From the NCBI GenBank assembly GCA_028622995.1, contig JAJQJQ010000003.1, forward strand, positions 6,944,001 to 7,008,000: 64,000 bases of DNA. The letters are read 5' to 3'. Shown in pieces: positions 54,297 to 64,000 of this stretch. Under the pieces are notes generated by a model. The model did not search any database and was not told the origin of the DNA. It was given only the letters and a program-made list of their open reading frames with translations. The DNA is from Panagrolaimus kolymaensis (lineage: Eukaryota > Nematoda > Chromadorea > Rhabditida > Panagrolaimidae). The number at the start of each line of letters is the position of its first letter. The stretch's first letter is position 1. The translations under genes were made by a program, and so were the position numbers.

Positions 54297-57285
54297 AGAG
54301 AAATAAATAAAATTTTATAAATTAAAAATGTTTTGGGCATCCATCATCTAACATTGCAAAGTTTATATCTCAAATATTATCAAAATTCTTTTATGAACCA
54401 TAAAAAAAAGAGATGCACAGTTTTCAATAATATTAGCTGATTTTTTTGTTAAAACTTTTATTGTTATTATTATTTTTTTAAATTATTTTTTATTATCCTG
54501 TCTTTGCTTTCGTTTACACGTGTCTCCAAACTTTTATATCCCCATCAAATTTAAATTATATTTTTGGCGCATTTTCGCTTGTCTAAAAACCAAAACGTTT
54601 TCATTCATTTTTATTCATTTATTTTTTTAATAGTTAAAAAAATAAAGAATAATGAAAACACATAACATTATTTTTTTATTTTTAAACAACTTCGTTATTT
54701 ACAATGGTGACGCTACTCTCTAATGGCTTGCTTCTTTGTTCTTTTTATCAAAATTTGACTTTTTTTATTTGTTTGGAAGAAACATGCCAAATACCAACAT
54801 CAAAATGTCAACGAATCATATTTTCTTATGTTTTATTAAAAAAATTTATTTATTTTGTAGCATGATTTTAAAGTTTTAAAGTGTTAAAAAATATAGTTTA
54901 TGGTCCCAGAGGATAAATAAAAAATATAAAATTAAAATAATAAATTTTCAGCTTCTATTGTTGCGATTTTTGTTACCTCAAATTGCTTGCATTTATTCTT
55001 TATTTTTTGTTTTGTTTTAAAAGGTTTTTTTGATGTTTGACCATAAACTTTGCGATTTGATGTATCATCATTCATTTATTTTTATTTGAATGTTTAAACA
55101 AACATGTCAAAATTTTAATGAACAAATTAACAAAACAAAAAGAAATGTCAACGCAGCCGCTCGTTGAAACAAAGATGACAATAAAAAAGCATATTAAAAT
55201 ATTTTAAATGTCTTAAAAACATTAAAACAAATATATTAAAATTTATTGGGTATTTTTGACGCAAATTTTTTTCTGATAGTGGCGACTACGTCGATGATGA
55301 GGTAATAACTAAAGATAATTGGATTTTGAATTCAAACTACTAAACCCCATTTTTGTGGGTATGAGTGAAAATGCGCTACATTTAATTTTCTTTCCTCACC
55401 AAAAAAAGCTTTAGCTTTTACAAGATCAAGTAATGTACTTAAAAACGGCGACGAGAGAGAGAGAAAGAGATAAAGCATAAAATTGAATAAAAAAATAAAG
55501 ATTTTAAATAGTAAAAAAGATGCAAGCAAGCACCCATATACGCACACGTCCTCAAGGGTCATTCTCGGATTGAAAAAAAAGTAAATTTGCTTCTTGCGCG
55601 CGAAGGAGCTCCTGGCTGATATTTCCCGTTGTTTGAAAAAAAAAATTCACCTCAAAAAAATAAGAAAGAAGACAATGGAAGAACCAATGAAGAAGAAGGC
55701 TGGTTGGGCTTTGATTGTGAGTCTTATTTTTGTCATCTCATCATCATTCGAAAAAAAGGCGGAGGTTTTTATTGTCAACGAAGATGACGATGAAGAAGAC
55801 CAAGAAGGTAAAAGAGAGAATAAAAAATGAAACAGAAAAAAAAATGAAATGAAGGGGTCAGTTTTTCAATCTGGATTGAGCAACAAACACACACAATAAA
55901 AAGTAGTAAAAGTTTTTTTTGTTCTTGACAAAAGTTTGAAAAGAATTTTTTGTAACAAAAAAAAACAAAGTCGATTTCTTTTGATTGGTTTCTTCAAATT
56001 TTTATAATCCTCCATAATCCGTTTAATTTTAATTAATTTAAGTTAATACTTCCTTGAAATAGTTTTTAAAATTTATAGTAATCTAAGTTAGTTTAAACCC
56101 GACTTAATTAATTAGCATTCATCGTGTGAAATTTTTTATGTCTTTTGAAAGTAAAAAAAAACTAAGATTCATTACTAACGTGCCAAAGTTTGCTAATTTT
56201 TAATATTTAATTTTTTCGTTTTATATAAAATAAAAGTATTATACCTTTTTTTAAACAATGAATCACACGTTTTTTTGCTGATGGTTTTGCAATGTAGTCT
56301 TTATTTTTATGCAACCTTTACAAAACGGCAAAGCATTAATGTTTCAGGATGTGAATCAAATTTTTTCCTGCTCTCTTTCTTTTTCCTCTCGCTTTATATA
56401 AAAAAAGATTGCTCTTTCCTTTGTTTTTTTGTTACAAAAACAAATTTTTTTGTTCAATATAAAATTAATTTTGGGATGCTGAACATCATTAAATTAAGAT
56501 TGGATTTTTTGCTTTTTATTTTTAATCTCCTGTGCTGCTGGTGTAAAAAAACTTTGTGTCTTTTTGGTTCTAAAAAAAATCTTTTTTGATTTGATAACAG
56601 CTGTGTTCAAAAAACTTTATTTCTATTTTTTTTTTATTTTTGTTGTTGGCGTCATTCGATCATTATTCCAAAAAGCTGTCATATTGGAAGATTTTTTTAA
56701 TGGATTTTCCATTTCTAATTGGAGGAAAAGAGGTAGCTAGTTAGTTAGTTGAGACATTTTTGTTTGCGTGTGCTGACATAACTGATCATCACAAATTTTT
56801 TTTAAATGAAAAGTTTGTGTTGGGCGTCAAACAAATTTTAAGGTTTTTAATATTTTTTATAAATTAGAATTTTTCACGTTTGTCTTTTTTTCTCCTCGTC
56901 TTTTTTTTTGTTAGGGACAAAAGACAGGTTTTGTCCAACAAAAAAAGGAAAATTATATTATTTTTTTGTGACTTTTGCGATTATAAAAAAAAGAATAGTT
57001 TATGGCGCGACAAATTTTACATAACTTTTTTTTCTTTTTTTTAACCCATGGATTTATTTTTAATCCTTCTTTCTCTCTCTTTTCGAGGTGTTGTAATCTT
57101 GAACATTTTGTTGTTGTTTTTTCGCTTTGATGCACTTTACTCAATTTTTTGATAATTTTAGAAAAAACGCTGTAGAAATTATTTGGGAACAATTATTTAT
57201 TACTTTTTGAATATTTTTTACAGTATGTTTTTGAATTATTGTTACCCATTATTTGAAACAAATAACTAAAAATAAAATACACGGA
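54297..57285. other. 3.0 kb intergenic region
   Basis: AT-rich filler after the small-peptide gene and before the dipeptidyl peptidase gene. Short open stretches (for example 55594-55830 and 56275-56589) have Lys- or Phe-biased composition and no splice logic. No RNA gene or repeat was recognised. Confidence 0.5.
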
Positions 57286-60200
57286 ATGGTATGCGACGTT
57301 GTAAGCCATAGTTCGGCATCATTCCAATTTGCTCCAAATATTGTTGAAGATCGTTTTGAACAAAGAGTAAGCTTTTCATTTTTTCCATTTTTTCTTTTGT
57401 TTCTTTGTCCTCCAAAAAAAGAAGATTTCGTTGTACTTTTTTATTTTTAGACAAAACCAAAATCGGCTAAACGGCGATGTTTAAGCTTTCTTGTCATATT
57501 ATTTTCATCGGCTGTCGTATTATTTATTATTGCTTCAGTTGCATTAATTTTGACACAAAAACGTGAGTCGAAAAAAAAATTCTATTTTTGGAAACCAAAA
57601 AAAGAAACATAATTGAATTTATTTTTAGCTGTAAATTTTGATGACATTGGTGGATTTACTTATGGTGACAGTTTAGCTGGGCATGGAAATTATAGTCCCA
57701 AATTTCATGCTCGTAAATTAACCGATGGAAAATATGTTTCACATTCCATGGAAGACGTCATTTATGCTTTACCTAAAAGTGCATTTTCATTTCGATGGCT
57801 TCATGATGATAATATTGTTTTGAAGCACGAAGATGATTATTGGGTTTGTAGTCGCTAGCTTTATTGAACTGTGAAATTTTTAAATTGGTTTCAGAAGTTA
57901 GATACAAACAAAGCTGACCTTTATGGTAGTCGTAAACATTGGATAAATCCAGGTCAAATAAGGCAACAAGATCGTTATGCTGAATTTATTTTTAATTCAA
58001 ATTCCAAGTTTATCGCTTTTGGTCGAGCGTCAACGCAAGTGAGTTTTTTCTTTCTCTAAATTACCTCTGCAAAAAACTAACTTTATGACTCTTGTTTTTT
58101 AATTACCAAAAATAAAAAACTTTTATTTTTAAGGGCTTTCGACATTCAAGAAAATGTTTGTATGAAATTGCGCAATTAGAAAATGGAAATTTAAGGTATG
58201 TTTGGAATTTATTTTAACGACTTTTTGTGTTGCAAGAAAAACAGAAAAGAAATAATTAAAAAAGTTTTTTTAAGAGACTTTAAACCTGTTGGCCCTCATG
58301 CAAGTGGAAAAGAGCCATTGCAGTTGTTAGAATGGAATCCAGCATTTGGTGCAAAGGATTTGGTATGTGAGAGAGTTAACTTATGAATGACATAATGATT
58401 GATTAAAAAAACTTATTTTCATCTTTTTAGGTTTTCGTTTATGAAAATAATATATTTTATCAAGAAAGCACCGATTTACCCGCTCTGCCAATCACATCTT
58501 CCGGATCTGATTTTAGATATCATGGCGTTGCTGATTGGCTTTATGAAGGTTTGTGTTTTTGTCAAAAAAATATAAAGCAACAGAGATCAATGAAGTTATT
58601 TTTAGAAGAAATTTTAAATGATGCTAAAGCATTATGGTGGTCGAAATCAGGCCAATATTTAGCTTATGCATTATTTGATGATAAAAATGTTAGCAAAGTT
58701 ATATTACCAATTTATACGCATAAACCATATCCAACGTATCATACAGTAGCATATCCCAAAACAGGAGATGCCCATCAACCAGCAGTATTTCTTTGGATTT
58801 GGAATAAAGATTTAAATACCACTCAAATGATTTTACCACCCGATGAACTCATTCAACAAAGTTCAAATTCAGATTTAAATTATTATTTATTTTCTGCTCA
58901 ATGGATTTTACTTGAAAATGCAGATAATGAAGAAGTGGATTATTTGGTTGTTGTTTGGGCTAATCGAAATCAAAATAATGTTTATATTACTGTATGCCAA
59001 TATGGAATTCAATGTCGAATAGTAAGGCGAAAAATATATGAAAAAATATTGTAAACCTTTGATAAATTATTTTAGTTGAAAAAGCTTGAATTTTCCATGA
59101 AAGGAATAAAAATGTGGGCTGAACCAACTAATTTTAAAGCTAAATACTTTTCTAAAACGGGTTTCTTTATGCTACTACCTCATGAATATTCTGATGGTAA
59201 TATCTACGACCATATTGCCCACATTGAAGTTATCGTAAGTTACATTTTTTTGCATTTTTATTGTAGCAAAAAGATTTTTAGAAAGAAGGCAAATATTTCC
59301 CTGAAAGTGGCTACCACGGAGGAGCTTATGATGTTTCTGAAATTGTTGGATATGATAAGGAAAGAGATGAAATGTAAATAACATAATTTCATAATCTCAA
59401 ATGATTTATATAAATTTAGTTTCTTCACAGCAGTTGGAATTCCTATTGGCGAAAAACATCTTTATCGCGTTTCATATGCTTCTGCTGAAGATAATGTCGC
59501 CCCACAATGCATAAGTTGTCTAATTGAAAACTGTAAAAATGTCATTGTGGATTTTTCTCCAAGTGGCAAACAAATGATTCTTTTCTGCGATGCTGCCTAT
59601 CAGGATACTATAGCATATTTAAAGAAAACCAAAAATATTTTGCAGCGTAAGCTTTGGTTGTCGAGTATCGTCAATTTAAGACGGGAATTTTTAGATTGGA
59701 TTGTTAATGATGGTGTCCCATCAAGCGGATTTAATCCAGCATTTGATTTACCAAGTGTAAGGTTTGATAGAATACCATTGCCTTCAGGAATTGGTATGTC
59801 CTCGGACTTTAAAATTTTTTTTATTAAAGTTTTTTTAATTTAAAGATGCGATTGTTCGATTAATATTACCTCCAAATTTTAATTCAAAATATACTTATCC
59901 TGTTATTCTTTCTCTGTATGTTAATTTTCTTTTATTATGCAAAATGACACCAAATGTCTTTTTTTAGTTATGCGGGTCCAAACAGTTATATCGTTTCACA
60001 CACCACTCCCCAAATGAGTTTATTAACTTATTTAGCTTCTGTGAGGCAATACATTGTTGTAAGCATTGATGGAAGGGGTTCAGCTAATCGAGGATGGAAT
60101 GTTCGTTCACCTATTTATAAAAAATTGGGTGGACCAGAAGTTGAAGATCAAATAGATGGATTGAAAGCTTTAATAAAAAAATATCCATTTATGGATTCAG

Positions 60201-60849
60201 AAAAAGTTGCTGCTTTTGGATGGGTAAATTTAATTCAGTCTTCGAAAATATTGCTTTTATTAAATGCAGTTTTTATTTTTTAGTCTTACGGTGGTTTTGC
60301 TTCCAGTCACATTGTAGAAAAGGATGGAGGTGATGTTGTTAAATGTGTTATGGCTGTTGCACCTGTTGTTGATTTTCGTTTTTATGGTAACTAAAAAACT
60401 GACACGAATTTAAAAAACAAACAAATTTTTTGTAGATAGTGCTTACACAGAGCGGTATATGCTCCAACCAAAAGAAAATATAGACGGGTATGAAGCTACT
60501 TCGCTATTAAATTCAACTGCAATCCATAAATTTAAAAATGTTAAATTTTTATTAGCTCATGGGGAAGCAGATGGTAAAATTTAGCTTGTTAAAAAGGAAT
60601 AAAAATTATGAGTTTGTGGTTTTAGATAATGTTCATTATCAAAATAGTGCGTTGTTAGCTTTGGCTCTTCAAGACCATGACATTCACTTTACACAACTTG
60701 TAAGCCCTCGCATTAAAAGCAAATAATCAATCCCTGACTTTTAGGTATATACAAATCAAGAGCATTCCATAAAATCAACTCGCGTGCACTTATATAAAGA
60801 AATGGATAAATTTTTATATGAGGATTGTTATCAATTAAACTATTATTAA
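57286..60849 (+). CDS. dpf-1: Dipeptidyl peptidase IV (DPF-1 type), catalytic
   Basis: Seventeen exons (57286-57366, 57451-57562, 57629-57843, 57895-58038, 58134-58195, 58275-58362, 58431-58548, 58606-59021, 59076-59234, 59282-59373, 59420-59793, 59846-59915, 59968-60223, 60284-60386, 60436-60573, 60626-60699, 60745-60849); 868 aa. It is a serine exopeptidase that removes X-Pro/X-Ala dipeptides. It is a type II membrane protein with its transmembrane helix at about 38-60. A beta-propeller follows, with the substrate-anchoring Glu pair in DWLYEEEI. The alpha/beta-hydrolase domain has GWSYGG (Ser730), HGEADDNVH (Asp809) and NQEHS (His841), so the triad is complete, unlike DPP6/10. The start is taken at the first ATG in frame (57286), which gives a 37-residue cytoplasmic tail. 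Membrane DPPs process regulatory peptides. Confidence 0.88.
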
Positions 60850-60881
60850 AAAAAATCGCAAAAATTTATTTAAATAATAAT

Positions 60882-61055
60882 AAAGTTGTTATAATTTGTT
60901 TTTTAAATGAATTTCGAAATTTGATTCAATTAAAAAAACCGTTGTTTTTAGAACAAACAGCATTTTTTACTATGATGACGAAAGTTAAGAAGTAGGAGGA
61001 TGCTGACTTTAATAAAAACGAGATTATCTGCAGCTTTTATATAAATGGTTTAAAA
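60882..61055. repeat. Direct repeat left of the F-box-like gene
   Basis: Diverged copy of 62274-62456. Shared blocks in order are AAAGTTGTTATAATTT, GAATTTCGAAATTT, GTTGTT-TTAGAACAA, TGATGACGA-AGTTAAGAAG, AGGAGGATGCTGAC and GGTTTAAA. Roughly 75-80% identity by eye. Confidence 0.75.
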
Positions 61056-61069
61056 AAATATTTTTATCA

Positions 61070-61901
61070 TCATCGGGAATAAAACCAGATATCTACATGA
61101 GGCTTATGTTTTCCTTCCCAATCTTGAAGCATTTTATCGGTAGCAGATTTTAGTTTTGAATGGTAATATTTAGCATTCTTTGTTTCTAATTGGAATAGGA
61201 AATGAGTTGAACTGGGATGGTAAAGGAACAAGTGAGCATTATTTATAATAAAATGACACAAGAGTGTTATGTCCGCATCGGCTGATAGTTTGTTGATAGT
61301 TATAACGAAATAAAAAATTTCAGATTTAAATATCAAAGAGTTCATATTTTTTAAGGTTGACAAAGTAAAAATCTCCTCTTCACAAGCATAATTAAAATTC
61401 ATAAGGTTAGGAACATATTCAAGGATTTTGTCACATGAAACCAAAGCACCATTGTCGTCGCGAATGATTACTTCTTCTAACAATAGCCACTTCATTTTTT
61501 GGCCATCCAAAAGAAAGCGAAACTCTTTAAGAGTTAACTTTTGTTCATCAATAGACAACGTTTTGAGATTACATCGACAAACATTCTTCATAAAACTCAT
61601 TAAACTATTTGCATAAATATGAAGCTCATCATTCAGCCAATATTTTGATTCTTTCAAGCATAAAATAATGTTTTTTGAATGACCATAATAGTATAAATAA
61701 TCTTTTTCACCATATAACAACAATAATTTTATTTTTGGAGAGTAAATATTTGCATGTTTTTTGAATTTTCTGAAGTAGATTTGATGAAAGGGGGTTCGCG
61801 GCAATATATAAAATTACCCCAAATGGAAGGGAAAAATATTGATGTCGAGGAGAATCAACGGTATATAGTTTCGGATGAATAACAGAAAGAATGCCGTCCA
61901 T
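61070..61901 (-). pseudogene. F-box-like nematode protein, frame-broken
   Basis: Read on the minus strand, the ATG at 61901 opens MDGILSVIHPKLYTVDSPRH, then an F-box-like stretch (YFSLPFGVILYIAANPLSSN, LLQKIQKTCKYLLSKNKI). That frame hits TGA near 61707. From about 61740 the next frame continues for 220 residues to a stop at 61070, with leucine-rich-repeat-like text: NLKTLSIDEQKLTLKEF, WLLLEEVIIRD, KILEYVPNLMNF and TLKNMNSLIFKS. The two halves belong together but need a one-base shift around 61725-61740. No intron with sensible GT..AG restores the frame. Either this is a decayed member of an expanded F-box family or there is an assembly error. The direct repeats on both sides support recent duplication in this spot. 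Confidence 0.55.
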
Positions 61902-62273
61902 ATTAGCAATTAGGTCTGTTGAAACCAGTAGCAAAAAATTATAAAAAAAGGAAAAAATGTGCAAAGAGACAATTTAGGTAGGTCAAATCAATATTTTTTG
62001 TTTACTGCCTTTTTACAAAGAGGGCAATAAGATCACAGTATTTTTTTATATTCGTTTACCATCATTTTTACGAATAAAATTAACTATCATTTGAGATAAT
62101 TGTTGACAGTCGGCTTAGAAGCTTAGTCCATTATTCGAGTACTTTACTTGATGTTCTTCCAACTTTATTTTATCGTTTTTAATAAAATCAATGAATATGA
62201 ATTTTAATAAATTTGTCTTTTTTAAATGGTCATTCTTCTTTACCGTTTTATATATTTTGATGAATCTAATAAA

Positions 62274-62456
62274 AAAGTTGTTATAATTTATCGTTGTTGA
62301 TTGAATTTCGAAATTTAATTAAAAAAAAAAACAGTTGTTGTTAGAACAACATTTTTTTTTGTTGAACGAACGAACAATGATGACGAGAGTTAAGAAGGAG
62401 GATGCTGACGTTGGATAAAATCGAGTCTATCAGCAGTTTTATATACGTGGTTTAAA
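62274..62456. repeat. Direct repeat right of the F-box-like gene
   Basis: Partner of 60882-61055 in the same orientation. Together they bracket the F-box-like gene. On the minus strand the left copy lies just past the gene's stop, so the right copy may be the 3' flank of a lost neighbour copy. Confidence 0.75.
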
Positions 62457-63097
62457 TTATTTTAATATTGAAAAAAGCTCAAGATGATGAACAAAAAATG
62501 ATAGATAAAGTTCATACTCAAAAGTGACACAAAAATTAATTTGAAGGTAACGTTTTTAGAGAAAAAAGGTTTTTGTTAAACATAAACAAAATTTAATCCA
62601 GACAATTCGGCGCTTTCATTTTTTAATTTTTCCAGAAACATTTTTTTTAACGATTTTAATTAAAGCACATTTTTTGCACTTCATTAAACTTGAACACCAC
62701 CTTCATTGCCCTTAATTGAATGATAGTTAAATCTTCAACTAAATTTAAATCAAACAAATTAAAAAAATTTAAAAAGTCTCACAGATGACAAAATATTCCA
62801 GGATGGATCGGTCGAGAGAGTAAATCTTTAGTCACTAATTTGATCTTCTTCTTTTTTTTTAAATAAAGGCTGTAAAAAACTAAGGAAGCCATCTAATGAG
62901 GCGTATGCATCCTCGTTTACATTGACAAAAAAAGTTTCTTGAAATCATTTTCAGCCATCTTTTTTTTCTTCTCTCGACCGACAGATCTTTTTTTGTTCGC
63001 TTCATTACCCATTACTTTGAATGCATTTAATTTTGTGGATTGCTACTCCTCATTTCATTTAAAAAAAAGAAGGATGGTACCGCCTAGAAAAAATGAA

Positions 63098-63104
63098 TAT
63101 ATAA
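63098..63104 (+). promoter_or_regulatory. TATA box of the cuticle collagen gene
   Basis: TATATAA 54 bp before the collagen ATG. Cuticle collagen genes commonly have a TATA box and a very short 5' UTR. A CTCTAAG acceptor-like sequence directly before the ATG may receive a spliced leader. Confidence 0.5.
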
Positions 63105-63157
63105 GAAAAGGTTTCTTGGATATCCTCATCACTCATTCATTTTCATCTTCTCTAAGG

Positions 63158-64000
63158 ATGTCGGTGAATAAAGCCACCGTAGGAGCTATTTCCTTTTCAG
63201 GAATTACCCTTATTGCATGTTTGTATGCTATCGCAGTAATTTACAATGATGTTCAATCAATTTGGGCTGAACTTGATAGTGAAATGGATAGCTTTAAAGT
63301 ATTAGCCGATGATCTTTGGAAAGATATGGTTGGAATGGGAGCTGGAACACCATCTAATCGTATTAGACGTGAAAGTTATGGCGGTTATGGAGCATCAAGT
63401 GGGCCTGGATTCCCATCTAATTCACCTCCTCTTCCAGGCACTCCTCCACATTTGAGTGGAAATCCCAACAGCCGATGCAGTAAGTAAAAAAAGTTTATTT
63501 GGCTGTTAAATGTTTGTTTTATTTTTAGATTGCAAATCTGAAGCTGAGAACAAATGCCCTGCTGGTCCCGATGGTTCAATTGGAGAAGCTGGTCCTGATG
63601 GCCCTGATGGTCTTCCAGGATTAGATGGAAAAGATGGTCAAGATGCTGAAGATATTCATAATGCACCTCCATCTGGAACCTTCCATTGCCCTGTTGGACC
63701 TCCTGGCGCTCCAGGAGCTGCTGGACGACCTGGAATTCGTGGCATGCGAGGACCTAAAGGAACTCCAGGATTTCCTGGAACTGATGGGTTCCCAGGCACT
63801 CCTGGAGAACAAGGCCCACCTGGTGCACCTGGAGACACAGGAAAGCCTGGTAAAGCTGGAGATAAAGGAACAGATGCTGATAAACCAATTCCTAGAAAAG
63901 GTAAATTGACTCTACCAACAACTTTTATTAAGGAAAATTTTTAGGACCTCGTGGATTCCCAGGTGATGCTGGAGATCAAGGGCCCCAAGGTGATCAAGGA
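63158..64000 (+). CDS. Cuticle collagen, 5' part
   Basis: Exons 63158-63479, 63529-63900 and 63945 onward, still open at the window edge; 257 or so residues visible. It is an exoskeleton collagen secreted by the hypodermis. The N-terminal cuticle-collagen domain has a membrane or signal segment (ISFSGITLIACLYAIAVIYN) and the WAELDSEMDSFK region. The subtilisin/furin-type site RIRR precedes a Gly/Pro/Ser spacer. Then comes a Cys knot (CNCKSEAENKCPAGPDG) and a first Gly-X-Y block, an interruption with a third Cys group (FHCPVGPPG), and the main Gly-X-Y domain. The Cys spacing is like the ROL-6/SQT group, but I cannot pick one member. In-frame upstream codons exist before 63158; I chose this ATG because the family starts there and a TATA box lies just upstream. 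Confidence 0.9.

Larger units (their letters stand above)
61902..63157. other. Spacer before the collagen gene
   Basis: 1.25 kb. It contains the second direct repeat (62274-62456) and the collagen promoter. The rest is AT-rich with no coding signal that I trust. Confidence 0.5.

Noticed and set aside
57253..57285. Upstream extension of the dipeptidyl peptidase start to 57253
   Set aside because: The codon there is TTG, not ATG; the first ATG in frame is 57286 and gives a normal cytoplasmic tail.
63074..63157. Upstream in-frame ATG of the collagen gene
   Set aside because: It would add 28 residues before the family's usual start and places the TATA box inside the coding region.

Overview
This is a stretch of nematode nuclear genome. 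The DNA is very AT-rich, with long A and T tracts. The genes are split into many short exons by introns that are mostly 45-60 bp and end in TTTTTAG or TTTCAG. The proteins include nematode signatures: a cuticle collagen, an EPG-7-type FIP200, a GAR-2-type acetylcholine receptor, a UNC-122-type olfactomedin-collagen, CSQ-1 and MEV-1. It does not look like Caenorhabditis itself, because intergenic spaces are large and acceptors are usually TTTTTAG. I cannot name the species. All gene models come from reading splice sites by eye. Every multi-exon model below keeps frame from start to stop, which is strong internal support.

Layout. At the left edge (+) is the 3' part of the autophagy scaffold epg-7/FIP200 with its terminal Claw domain. 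Next come gar-2 (13 exons), a furin-site-bearing collagen-olfactomedin membrane protein, and, after a 4 kb spacer, a heparan sulfate 3-O-sulfotransferase with a 2.3 kb first intron. On the minus strand are calsequestrin csq-1 and then two copies of a glycogen-targeting PP1 regulatory subunit (PPP1R3 type). One copy is full length. The other is a 5'-truncated copy with an early stop, made by a recent ~1.26 kb segmental duplication. A 7.5 kb gene-poor stretch follows.

A compact cluster comes next: tmem-218 (+) with an X-box in its promoter, and mev-1/SDHC, exo-1 and a SIRT6-type sirtuin (sir-2.4) on the minus strand. The sirtuin is divergent from the Tra2-type splicing factor rsp-8 (+). After these is a Tudor-like, largely disordered protein with three 39-residue repeats, and an I-BAR/SH3 protein (IRSp53/BAIAP2 type).

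The right part holds a tiny secreted-peptide precursor with a C-x4-C ring, a complete catalytic dipeptidyl peptidase IV (dpf-1 type), and a frame-broken F-box-like gene flanked by direct repeats. It ends in the first exons of a cuticle collagen.

The genes do not form one pathway. The more unusual items are the candidate cyclic neuropeptide precursor, the duplicated PP1 subunit with a patch of replaced intron sequence, the repeat-bearing Tudor-like protein, and the X-box/start-stop uORF arrangement at tmem-218.
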